Below are positions 1 to 12,100 of a stretch of 64,000 nt of DNA, piece after piece. The position numbers and the translations under genes are program-made. The stretch's first letter is position 1. Every line of letters begins with the position of its first letter. Below the pieces are notes generated by a model that worked only from the letters and a program-made list of their open reading frames with translations, did not search any database and had not been told where the DNA came from. The DNA is from Eumeta japonica (Eukaryota > Arthropoda > Insecta > Lepidoptera > Psychidae), in assembly GCA_005406025.1 (NCBI GenBank), contig BGZK01000910.1:62001-126000 (forward strand). Direction: 5' to 3'.

Positions 1-253
1 GTTTTTGTCCTAAACTATCTATATTTGTTTATTTTGACAAAAATAAATATAGATAGTTTCTATAGGAAAAATACATTAACAGTATCAACAATTGTGGAAT
101 TCTTTGAAATAATAAAATTGATGCAATGCAAGTTGAGAAATAGAAGATTTTTTCTTAATTTAGAGTTTTCTTTCTTTCTCTATCTTAAAACATATGTGAA
201 TACAATACACTAATATGAGTTTTATACTTTATACCGTAATGTTTCATTTCCAG

Positions 254-361
254 ATAATAGACGCGAGACAGAATGAGGCATCTCACCTCTTGCCGTCTCT
301 GTCTGAGGATTACGAGGATTTGCCGTCTCCATCGAAAATGCCATACCTTATGGTTGATCAT
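254..361 (+). CDS. unrecognised gene, visible exon 1
   Basis: Acceptor TTTCCAG ends at 253 and donor GTAAGA starts at 362. 108 nt, phase 0 at both ends. Encodes 36 residues from IIDARQNEASH to LMVDH. Confidence 0.82.
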
Positions 362-3120
362 GTAAGATAATTTAAACCTGATGTTCTTTTTATGAAATTA
401 AATTTTATGAAAAGAAAATCAAAAAAATTGATAAACAAAAATTTAATAAAAGTATTTGTTAGTCAATTCTTTTGTGACCATCAATGTTAAAGATGTCCAA
501 GGTGTATGCGTAGTATCTGCATGCACACAGATTAACACTGTTTCAAAAAATAATTAGACATTATCAGATTTACTCCTTAAATATTTGATCGAGACAATTT
601 TAAATAACAGGCCATGGTTGTAAATGATCTATTTACCATAAAAATATTTATTTAATAAAAAAACAGTCCTTGACTTGTCATTGTATAGATAACAAATTGT
701 CTAATTTGTATAGATTTTGATCTCTAAAGTAATCTGGGGCACTTAATCATTAATTTTATGCGATGTAGTAATAGTAATGAAGTGGGTATAAGTTCAACTT
801 TATTGGAGATGTTTCACAAATGTGAAAAGCTCTAAAATAAACTATATATAGTAACTATTATTTTGGCTTTTTTACAAAGCTATTGAACACTAATTATAGG
901 CAATAATTAATTTTAAAAATGCAGATGGTGTCAATCACATAATAAATATTAACGGGCGAGTATGTCCGGCGGACAGAGAGGGATATAGTCATACGTGCGA
1001 AAAAGAAGATAGCAGTGAATACTTTTTCTTTATATGACTGTATCTCTTTCGGTCTGCCGGATATGCTCTCCCATGAATATAGGCTTTATGTTGATTGAAA
1101 TACATTAAAGTTTCAAGAAGTGTCGGAAAATCATAACTCTAAAACTCAACACGTTCAACAAAACAAAAGTGTGATGATAAAGTTTTTCCATTATTATTTT
1201 ATTATTAAGGTATCTCTTATGGTACATTTAATTTGTAATTGATAGTTATCAACTTTCAGAACGAACATATTAATAAATAACGCTTTTGTACAAAAAAAAA
1301 TTCAGATTGTAATTTTATTATTTTTAATGATCTATGAACATTCTTTTCAAATAAGGTTTTAGCGTAAACGCGTGCTTTGGCATTACGTTTATAAGTTCTG
1401 AAACTCAAGACGCCATGATGATTTCAAAGTGACCTATTTAAATATATATTGGTTTATATTTTCAAGATGGCGGTTACTGACTGCCTGAAGGTTGACGGCA
1501 TTGACACGTCGCGGCTGCAGTCGCCGTCGCCCTACACCAGCGGCACCGTCAGCCACCTCGGGCCGCACCGCCACAGCTGGGTCGAGGCCGGTACGTCGCT
1601 CACACTCTCTTATATTACTATATGGAACTGTATATTTTGAAAACTATATTTTAACAAATGGTGAGTAATATATTACGACTTTATAAGTTTTACTATTTAA
1701 AGTGTATGAGCTATTTGTTAATTTTTATTTATGGAACGCCGCACTATTAACTTTTTCCGCGTCTATTTTTTTCAAATAAATCCTGTAAAAAGTAGTAGGA
1801 TTGCTTTCTTTAAAATTAGCGAATTAGTTGTCATCAAACTAGCCGTAATTTGGCTTGCAGGAGCGGTGCAGGGCCGCGAGAGCCTGGCGGACATCGGGCC
1901 CTCGGGCACCGAGCTGGATAGCGCCAACAGCTCGCCAGGCGTGCAGCGCGTGAGTATGGGAAAATCTTTTTAGTGCATTATGCCATATCAGACACTAAGT
2001 TCAGTGTAAATTGTTGTATTTTTGACTATTGAATTTGTAATATAGTATTGGATAGTTAAGAATGATGTTGCTTCAATACTGATGTCGCTTGTATATTTTG
2101 AAGAATTCACAAGTCTGGGTGTTAATTATAATGTTGGTTTCTAATGGCCTTAGCATGATACACTTCAATAGTTTCTGAAGAAACCGGTCATGTGTAGCGG
2201 TGTACCTGCTTAACGTTCATATCCTTTATTCACTATGGACAACTATAGAATTACATGTGCGTACACAATGCATACATTTAAATAGTGCTTTTTCATAGTT
2301 ATAGATTTGTATTTGTCTGTCTGAGAAATTTCACATGAGTCGTAAGACTGTAAGATTAGCTGTTGTTGAAATAACTTGCTGTTTGTTTAAATCGATTATT
2401 TGTACATATTAGCATTGCATGGTCTGTTATTAATATTATCAGTTCCGTCTACCATAAATGTATCAACAAGATATCTGTTGCTGTGCAGCATCAGACACAC
2501 AACGAGAGCGTGAGTTTAGAGGCGCTGCGGCGCGCGGCGGCGGCGCCCGGCGAGGCGGAGCGCCGCGAGGCGGAGCGCCGTCGAGTACAGCTCAACAAAA
2601 CGTTCCGCACGGCGCCCTTCTCGCAGCTCGTCGCTCTCACGCAACCTAAGGTAAGTGCGTCTGTTATTTTGCATTTGAATATATTATAAAGGAGACAATG
2701 TTTTATTTTTGTATAGAGTTGAATCGTCATAGAGAATCTGGCAATGGTTGAATAAATTATATGTAATTTTTATTTAACCATTTAAATATAAATTAGTTAC
2801 AAGGAAAGAAAATGATGCAAACTGTTAAATGATTAAATTAGACCAATATGTAAATTTGCAATGGTAGATCTTAGTACGTAATGTGTGTGAAACATTGTAC
2901 TAAAACAGCACCTATTTATTGCTTAATACACGATTAATGAATAGGCGACTTCTAATTTATATGTATATGCTATTTGCAGTACGAATTGAAGGACAAATTG
3001 GAAGAGATATTCAATTCACTTTCGGATCCTCTGGTGCCTCCCATAGCCAGCCCGCAGAGCAAGCCCAACCAGAACATGCCCGCTTACCAAAAATATTTTC
3101 CTGAACTGTTCTTATATTAA
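254..3120 (+). CDS. 3' part of an unrecognised host gene, five coding exons
   Basis: Five exons (254-361, 1467-1590, 1861-1949, 2489-2650, 2980-3120) join in phase 0/0, 0/1, 1/0, 0/0 and 0/stop with GT donors and AG acceptors, giving 207 codons plus TAA. The gene enters from the left, so the true start is outside the window. The visible protein is hydrophilic: an acidic stretch (SEDYEDLPSPSK), a Ser/Pro/Gly-rich middle, an Ala/Arg/Glu-rich helical stretch in exon 4 (EAERREAERRR) and a C-terminal KDKLEEIF helix before a Pro-rich end (DPLVPPIASP). No catalytic motif, membrane helix or signal peptide is seen. The exons are GC-rich against AT-rich introns and have intact frames, as expected of a functional conserved gene. 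I do not recognise the family. The unbroken phase makes the gene call secure and the function open. Confidence 0.85.
1467..1590 (+). CDS. unrecognised gene, visible exon 2
   Basis: Acceptor TTTTCAAG ends at 1466 and donor GTACGT starts at 1591. 124 nt, phase 0 in, one base left over. Begins MAVTDCLKVDG and ends HRHSWVEA. The leading Met is internal if exon 1 is joined. Confidence 0.8.
1861..1949 (+). CDS. unrecognised gene, visible exon 3
   Basis: Acceptor TTGCAG ends at 1860 and donor GTGAGT starts at 1950. 89 nt; the first two bases complete a Gly codon with exon 2. Encodes AVQGRESLADIGPSG to SSPGVQR. Confidence 0.82.
2489..2650 (+). CDS. unrecognised gene, visible exon 4
   Basis: Acceptor TGTGCAG ends at 2488 and donor GTAAGT starts at 2651. 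162 nt, phase 0 on both sides. It is the most GC-rich exon; Ala/Arg/Glu-rich helix followed by TFRTAPFSQLVALTQPK. Confidence 0.85.
2980..3120 (+). CDS. unrecognised gene, terminal coding exon
   Basis: Acceptor TTTGCAG ends at 2979. The frame runs 46 codons to TAA at 3118-3120. Encodes YELKDKLEEIFNSL and a Pro/Gln/Asn-rich tail ending PELFLY. Confidence 0.83.
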   Translation, partial: YELKDKLEEIFNSLSDPLVPPIASPQSKPNQNMPAYQKYFPELFLY

Positions 3121-3225
3121 ATAAAATTTAATTTTAGTACATCAAAAATTTCGGAAATAGGGAATGAAAATGTAGAGGAACTTGGCTGATATTTTCATTA
3201 AATTATTTAAATGTGGTTATGGTTT

Positions 3226-3231
3226 AATAAA
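3226..3231 (+). terminator. candidate polyadenylation signal
   Basis: AATAAA lies about 105 bases after the TAA of the upstream gene. Another AATAAA overlaps the stop at 3120-3125. Which one is used cannot be told from sequence. Confidence 0.35.
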
Positions 3232-4970
3232 ATGTGATTTATTTCATAAGAAAGAGGAGTTTAATATTATTATTCAGCTAAGAATTTTATTTTGAGATTG
3301 GCCCATGACATAAGGTTCCATAGGAAAATTTATGATATAAATTTTACATTCCTCATTGGATTAAAAGTAAGGTGATGCAGATTTCATTCATTAAACAATT
3401 TTAGTTTCACTCTTATGTGTGATAATATAAGACATACTAAATTCAGCAAATTGTAACTTAAAACATAAAAGTAGATATATTCCCTGGTATACACGGGGGA
3501 CTAAATTAGAGGAATACTTAAAAATCCTTTACGTAGTTACAACTTGAGTCTTTGTTTTGTGGTCCTTATTACTATGGATTTACTTGTGACTTTGTTGTTA
3601 ATTAATCACTTCCATTTATTTGATATTGGGAATAGTCATCATACTTGACTATTTTTTCAGTCTGTTAAAAAGATATTTTTTCAGTATTATTTAACAAGTT
3701 AATGAATAAAAATAATAATAAATATGCAAACAAACGATTGCATACGTGGTAATTTTTTTTATTTTTGAAAAGGAAACCTATGGGTTGACCATGACTTCCT
3801 CTTTAAAAACGACTTAGTTGGAGCAAATAGTCATTTGCCATTAAGAATTAAGACGTGATCATCGTTTTAAGTTCATATGTTATATAGATATCTGTTTGTG
3901 AATTTGGCTCTTTATACAGAGAGCCCAAATTTCATAATCTAACACTCAAAATTTACAATATAGTAAATCTCTCATTTTTTTACAAATTCTTTTAGTTTTA
4001 GTAATAATGAAAATAAATTAAATTATCATTTGATATTTTTAGTACAGGTTATATATTTTTAAAAATTGAGTGATAAATGGAAATACTAAAATAAGTATTT
4101 ATTTATTTATATTGACTATGTTCATTAGTATAGTAATACAACTATAAGGGGCAAAAGGTGATCATTAATCTTCCCCTAAAATATTTATGTAATATAAAAA
4201 GTCCTTTTATGATTTTAAATTATTTAACACATTTATGTACTTAAGTATATGTAATATTTTACAAACAATATACACTGTAACATTCCATCATTTTCTATCT
4301 GAATCTCTGTATGTAATTTACTTTTTAAGAAACACTGAAAAGCATTTTCATAGGATAACTGTTCAAAATGCACATATATTTATAAAAATGATGTTATGTA
4401 ATTATGATGAAAATTGCAATTTATATATGCTACTTGTTATTATATATGCAACTTAGAACTGCTAGTTCAAATGGAGTAGCCGCAATATCTGTAGTCAAAT
4501 TTTGAAATTAATTCCCTGTAACAATTTTTACACAAAAAGTGTTATTTTCCTGGTGCTGTTTATACAGTTGTGAATTATTAATATTGGAATTTTTGATGAA
4601 AATCATTCTCTAATTATTGGTGTTAAGTAAATAGACAATATTATGGTACTTAAGCGAGATTTCTTCTTAATATATATGTTGATGGATTAAAATTTTGTTT
4701 AATTTATTTCTCTTCTTCTTAATCTTATTCGTGAGAATGTCGTAATACCAATAAAATAAAAGAGTATATTACTGTACAATTTCGATAATTCAAATTTTAA
4801 GGGAAATGCTAAAAATTTTAAGATAATGGGTTTACAACTTACCAAAAATTTCAAAATACTCAACAATTTAATGCTATAATCGACTGACATTTCATAATTG
4901 AATCCATAATGAATATCACATGCATATGGGCCCTCACTTCTAACATTTGATATTTGGTTTGCACTTCACT
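3232..4970. other. AT-rich stretch, no gene seen
   Basis: Only short chance open frames. No splice-bounded GC-rich exon, repeat array or recognisable transposon protein was found. It may include 3' untranslated sequence of the upstream gene. Confidence 0.5.
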
Positions 4971-4974
4971 GGAT

Positions 4975-5400
4975 ACCCAGGCTTAGGGCGTTAAACCTCG
5001 GAATTGCTTCAGGGCTGTAAATCGTACTTTGCATTTCGACGCCTTCAAAAACTCCTTCGTTACTCAGTGGAGTGTGCGGCCGCGTTTTCGTGGTGAAGGA
5101 CGACTTTGCTGCGAGGACGTTTTTCGCTAGCTATTTCAAATACTGAGCCCGCATGGACTTGCCACCTTGCAATTACTGTTCTTTGGTTTCCAATCGACAA
5201 AGTCTTGTAATGTCCTGGTTTTCCGTAAAAAGAAGTAACAATTTTCTTATCCATGCTTCGACTTTTTTAAACTTTCGTCGACAACTCTTCAAATGGAAAG
5301 ACCCGTTCTGTCGATTGGCTTTTTCTTTCAGGTTCAAAGTAGTACAACCAGTTCTCGTCGCCTATGCATTTGTTAGAAGAGGGGTCACGGGATCGTAACC
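4975..5400 (-). pseudogene. mariner transposase fragment
   Basis: On the minus strand, about 5390 to 5060, the reading shows a mariner core: GDENWLYYFEPE (the TGDE block with the first catalytic Asp), then KKIVTSFYGKPGH, NQRTV, and SKVVLHHENAAAH. In active mariners the last block reads HHDNA; here the second catalytic Asp is Glu. A stop (TAA) separates the first and second blocks, and after HHENA the frame is lost, with a possible YSPE remnant of the YSPDL block near 5000. No terminal inverted repeats were identified. This is a short, dead fragment of a D34D mariner, most like the mellifera-type sequences I remember. Confident as to family, approximate as to ends. Confidence 0.75.
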
Positions 5401-5639
5401 CCATCAAAATCACAGTCAGTTTTAAAATTTCAAATTGATAATCTTCTTAAAGATCGAAAATTTACAGTAATTTTAAAAACATTGGTAAATAAACAAGAGC
5501 ATCAACAATAGGTATTCAAGACAATTAAAAAATGATTCACCAAAGACAACATCTTTAAGCTTTTGAGTTCGAAAATTCTAAAAATGGTTGAACGGAAACC
5601 ATTTCTGAATCTTTTTACCACATTAGATTTTTATGATAT

Positions 5640-6170
5640 ACCTAACAGTAAATTTTTAAATTTGAAAACCAAAAAACCGATTTTTGTGGTTTTTCAAGTT
5701 CTTCGAGAACGAACAAACCGATTTTGATGTATTTTGCATCAATCAATGTTGCTTTTTAAGTGAAATAGCTGGTAAGATTTTGGAATTCATTGGTAAATAG
5801 TTTAAGAAATGTAGTAAAAAGACACTAATTGAAAAATTTCCTCCAACAGTACCTCTTGAACAAATCAACCAATTTTTATGACATTTATTGAGTAAAAAGC
5901 TCTGATTAAATTACAGTATCGATCGGTAGAGTAGTCTAAAAGTTATTTCAAAAATATATTTGTTGAAAGTATAATTTTTAGGATTCCTCAAAATCTATTA
6001 GGCGAAATCAGTTGAAATCAATTAGACCTCACAAAGCCTTAAATTGAGTGAACTCTTTTTGAATGCCGCAAATCGTGTTTCGATCGGTTAATCCATTCAA
6101 AAGTTATGAAAGATTTACATACACACACACACGCACGCACGCACACAGAGAGACGTATAGACATCAATAT
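5640..6170 (+). repeat. interspersed repeat with CA tail, copy 1
   Basis: Contains phrases such as AACAAACCGATTTTGATG and TTCAAAAGTTATGAAAGATT, followed by a (CA)n/(GCAC)n run at about 6118-6148. A second copy in the same orientation lies at 58380-59015 with the same order of phrases. No coding capacity. The left end is uncertain; the right end merges with the first monomer of the 48-bp satellite. Confidence 0.6.
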
Positions 6171-9100
6171 AACTGATTGCATTATTTAAATAAAATACTG
6201 AGATAAATTTTGCCACTTAACAGATGACACTATTTAAATAAAATACTGAGATAAATTTTGCCACTTAACAGATGACACAATTTAAATAAAATACTGAGAT
6301 AAATTTTGCGATACAACTGATGGCACAATTTAAATAAAATACTGAGATAAATTTTGCGATACAACTGATGGCACAATTTAAATAAAATACTGAGATAAAT
6401 TTTGCCACTTAACAGATGCCACTATTTAAATAAAATACTGAGATAAATTTTGCCACTTAACAGATGACACTATTTAAATAAAATACTGAGATAAATTTTG
6501 CCACTTAACAGATGACACTATTTAAATAAAATACTGAGATAAATTTTGCCACTTAACAGATGACACTATTTAAATAAAATACTGAGATAAATTTTGCCAC
6601 TTAACAGATGACACTAAATAAAATACTGAGATAAATTTTGATACAACTGATGGCGCAATTTAAATAAAATACTGAGATAAATTTTGCCACTTAACAGATG
6701 ACACTAAATAAAATACTGAGATAAATTTTGCGATACAACTGATGGCGCAATTTAAATAAAATACTGAGATAAATTTTGCGATACAACTGATGGCACAATT
6801 TAAATAAAATACTGAGATAAATTTTGCCACTTAACAGATGCCACTATTTAAATAAAATACTGAGATAAATTTTGTGATACAACTGATGGCACAATTTAAA
6901 TAAAATACTGAGATAAATTTTGCCACTTAACAGATGCCACTATTTAAATAAAATACTGAGATAAATTTTGCGATACAACTGATGGCACAATTTAAATAAA
7001 ATACTGAGATAAATTTTGCGATACAACTGATGGCACAATTTAAATAAAATACTGAGATAAATTTTGCGATACAACTGATGGCACAATTTAAATAAAATAC
7101 TGAGATAAATTTTGCGATACAACTGATGGCACAATTTAAATAAAATACTGAGATAAATTTTGCCACTTAACAGATGCCACTATTTAAATAAAATACTGAG
7201 ATAAATTTTGCCACTTAACAGATGACACTATTTAAATAAAATACTGAGATTTGCCACTTAACAGATGACACTATTTAAATAAAATACTGAGATAAATTTT
7301 GCCACTTAACAGATGACACTAAATAAAATACTGAGATAAATTTTGCGATACAACTGATGGCGCAATTTAAATAAAATACTGAGATAAATTTTGCCACTTA
7401 ACAGATGACACTAAATAAAATACTGAGATAAATTTTGCGATACAACTGATGGCGCAATTTAAATAAAATACTGAGATAAATTTTGCCACTTAACAGATGC
7501 CACTATTTAAATAAAATACTGAGATAAATTTTGCGATACAACTGATGGCACAATTTAAATAAAATACTGAGATAAATTTTGCGATACAACTGATGGCACA
7601 ATTTAAATAAAATACTGAGATAAATTTTGTGATACAACTGATGGCACAATTTAAATAAAATACTGAGATAAATTTTGCCACTTAACAGATGCCACTATTT
7701 AAATAAAATACTGAGATAAATTTTGCGATACAACTGATGGCACAATTTAAATAAAATACTGAGATAAATTTTGCGATACAACTGATGGCACAATTTAAAT
7801 AAAATACTGAGATAAATTTTGCGATACAACTGATGGCACAATTTAAATAAAATACTGAGATAAATTTTGCGATACAACTGATGGCACAATTTAAATAAAA
7901 TACTGAGATAAATTTTGCCACTCAACAGATGCCACTATTTAAATAAAATACTGAGATAAATTTTGCCACTTAACAGATGACACTATTTAAATAAAATACT
8001 GAGATAAATTTTGCCACTTAACAGATGACACTAAATAAAATACTGAGATAAATTTTGCGATACAACTGATGGCGCAATTTAAATAAAATACTGAGATAAA
8101 TTTTGCCACTTAACAGATGACACTAAATAAAATACTGAGATAAATTTTGCGATACAACTGATGGCGCAATTTAAATAAAATACTGAGATAAATTTTGCCA
8201 CTTAACAGATGCCACTATTTAAATAAAATACTGAGATAAATTTTGCGATACAACTGATGGCACAATTTAAATAAAATACTGAGATAAATTTTGCCACTTA
8301 ACAGATGCCACTATTTAAATAAAATACTGAGATAAATTTTGCGATACAACTGATGGCACAATTTAAATAAAATACTGAGATAAATTTTGCCACTTAACAG
8401 ATGACACTATTTAAATAAAATACTGAGATAAATTTTCGATACAACTGATGGCACAATTTAAATAAAATACTGAGATAAATTTTGCGATACAACTGATGGC
8501 ACAATTTAAATAAAATACTGAGATAAATTTTGCCACTTAACAGATGCCACTATTTAAATAAAATACTGAGATAAATTTTGCGATACAACTGATGGCACAA
8601 TTTAAATAAAATACTGAGATAAATTTTGCCATAACAGATGACACTATTTAAATAAAATACTGAGATAAATTTTGCGATACAACTGATGGCACAATTTAAA
8701 TAAAATACTGAGATAAATTTTGCGATACAACTGATGGCACAATTTAAATAAAATACTGAGATAAATTTTGCCACTTAACAGATGCCACTATTTAAATAAA
8801 ATACTGAGATAAATTTTGCGATACAACTGATGGCGCAATTTAAATAAAATACTGAGATAAATTTTGCGATACAACTGATGGCACAATTTAAATAAAATAC
8901 TGAGATAAATTTTGCGATACAACTGATGGCACAATTTAAATAAAATACTGAGATAAATTTTGCCACTTAACAGATGCCACTATTTAAATAAAATACTGAG
9001 ATAAATTTTGCGATACAACTGATGGCACAATTTAAATAAAATACTGAGATAAATTTTGCCACTTAACAGATGACACTATTTAAATAAAATACTGAGATAA

Positions 9101-12100
9101 ATTTTTCGATACAACTGATGGCACAATTTAAATAAAATACTGAGATAAATTTTGCGATACAACTGATGGCACAATTTAAATAAAATACTGAGATAAATTT
9201 TGCCACTTAACAGATGCCACTATTTAAATAAAATACTGAGATAAATTTTGCGATACAACTGATGGCACAATTTAAATAAAATACTGAGATAAATTTTGCC
9301 ACTTAACAGATGACACTATTTAAATAAAATACTGAGATAAATTTTGCGATACAACTGATGGCACAATTTAAATAAAATACTGAGATAAATTTTGCGATAC
9401 AACTGATGGCACAATTTAAATAAAATACTGAGATAAATTTTGCCACTTAACAGATGCCACTATTTAAATAAAATACTGAGATAAATTTTGCGATACAACT
9501 GATGGCACAATTTAAATAAAATACTGAGATAAATTTTGCGATACAACTGATGGCACAATTTAAATAAAATACTGAGATAAATTTTGCCACTTAACAGATG
9601 CCACTATTTAAATAAAATACTGAGATAAATTTTGCGATACAACTGATGGCACAATTTAAATAAAATACTGAGATAAATTTTGCCACTTAACAGATGCCAC
9701 TATTTAAATAAAATACTGAGATAAATTTTGCGATACAACTGATGGCACAATTTAAATAAAATACTGAGATAAATTTTGCCACTTAACAGATGACACTATT
9801 TAAATAAAATACTGAGATAAATTTTTCGATACAACTGATGGCACAATTTAAATAAAATACTGAGATAAATTTTGCGATACAACTGATGGCACAATTTAAA
9901 TAAAATACTGAGATAAATTTTGCCACTTAACAGATGCCACTATTTAAATAAAATACTGAGATAAATTTTGCGATACAACTGATGGCACAATTTAAATAAA
10001 ATACTGAGATAAATTTTGCCACTTAACAGATGACACTATTTAAATAAAATACTGAGATAAATTTTGCCACTTAACAGATGCCACTATTTAAATAAAATAC
10101 TGAGATAAATTTTGTGATACAACTGATGGCACAATTTAAATAAAATACTGAGATAAATTTTGCCACTTAACAGATGCCACTATTTAAATAAAATACTGAG
10201 ATAAATTTTGCGATACAACTGATGGCACAATTTAAATAAAATACTGAGATAAATTTTGCGATACAACTGATGGCACAATTTAAATAAAATACTGAGATAA
10301 ATTTTGCGATACAACTGATGGCACAATTTAAATAAAATACTGAGATAAATTTTGCCACTCAACAGATGCCACTATTTAAATAAAATACTGAGATAAATTT
10401 TGCCACTTAACAGATGGCACTATTTAAATAAAATACTGAGATAAATTTTGCCACTTAACAGATGACACTAAATAAAATACTGAGATAAATTTTGCGATAC
10501 AACTGATGGCGCAATTTAAATAAAATACTGAGATAAATTTTGCTTAACAGATGACACTAAATAAAATACTGAGATAAATTTTGCGATACAACTGATGGCG
10601 CAATTTAAATAAAATACTGAGATAAATTTTGCACTTAACAGATGCCACTATTTAAATAAAATACTGAGATAAATTTTGCGATACAACTGATGGCACAATT
10701 TAAATAAAATACTGAGATAAATTTTGCCACTTAACAGATGCCACTATTTAAATAAAATACTGAGATAAATTTTGCGATACAACTGATGGCACAATTTAAA
10801 TAAAATACTGAGATAAATTTTGCCATTAACAGATGACACTATTTAAATAAAATACTGAGATAAATTTTCGATACAACTGATGGCACAATTTAAATAAAAT
10901 ACTGAGATAAATTTTGCGATACAACTGATGGCACAATTTAAATAAAATACTGAGATAAATTTTGCCACTTAACAGATGCCACTATTTAAATAAAATACTG
11001 AGATAAATTTTGCGATACAACTGATGGCACAATTTAAATAAAATACTGAGATAAATTTTGCCATTAACAGATGCCACTATTTAAATAAAATACTGAGATA
11101 AATTTTGCGATACAACTGATGGCACAATTTAAATAAAATACTGAGATAAATTTTGCGATACAACTGATGGCACAATTTAAATAAAATACTGAGATAAATT
11201 TTGCCACTTAACAGATGCCACTATTTAAATAAAATACTGAGATAAATTTTGCCACTTAACAGATGCCACTATTTAAATAAAATACTGAGATAAATTTTGC
11301 CACTTAACAGATGACACTATTTAAATAAAATACTGAGATAAATTTTGCCACTTAACAGATGCCACTATTTAAATAAAATACTGAGATAAATTTTGCCACT
11401 TAACAGATGACACTATTTAAATAAAATACTGAGATAAATTTTGCCACTTAACAGATGACACTATTTAAATAAAATACTGAGATAAATTTTGCCACTTAAC
11501 AGATGACACTAAATAAAATACTGAGATAAATTTTGCGATACAACTGATGGCGCAATTTAAATAAAATACTGAGATAAATTTTGCCACTTAACAGATGACA
11601 CTAAATAAAATACTGAGATAAATTTTGCGATACAACTGATGGCGCAATTTAAATAAAATACTGAGATAAATTTTGCGATACAACTGATGGCACAATTTAA
11701 ATAAAATACTGAGATAAATTTTGCCACTTAACAGATGCCACTATTTAAATAAAATACTGAGATAAATTTTGTGATACAACTGATGGCACAATTTAAATAA
11801 AATACTGAGATAAATTTTGCGATACAACTGATGGCACAATTTAAATAAAATACTGAGATAAATTTTGCGATACAACTGATGGCACAATTTAAATAAAATA
11901 CTGAGATAAATTTTGCGATACAACTGATGGCACAATTTAAATAAAATACTGAGATAAATTTTGCCACTTAACAGATGACACTAAATAAAATACTGAGATA
12001 AATTTTGCGATACAACTGATGGCACAATTTAAATAAAATACTGAGATAAATTTTGCCATTAACAGATGCCACTATTTAAATAAAATACTGAGATAAATTT

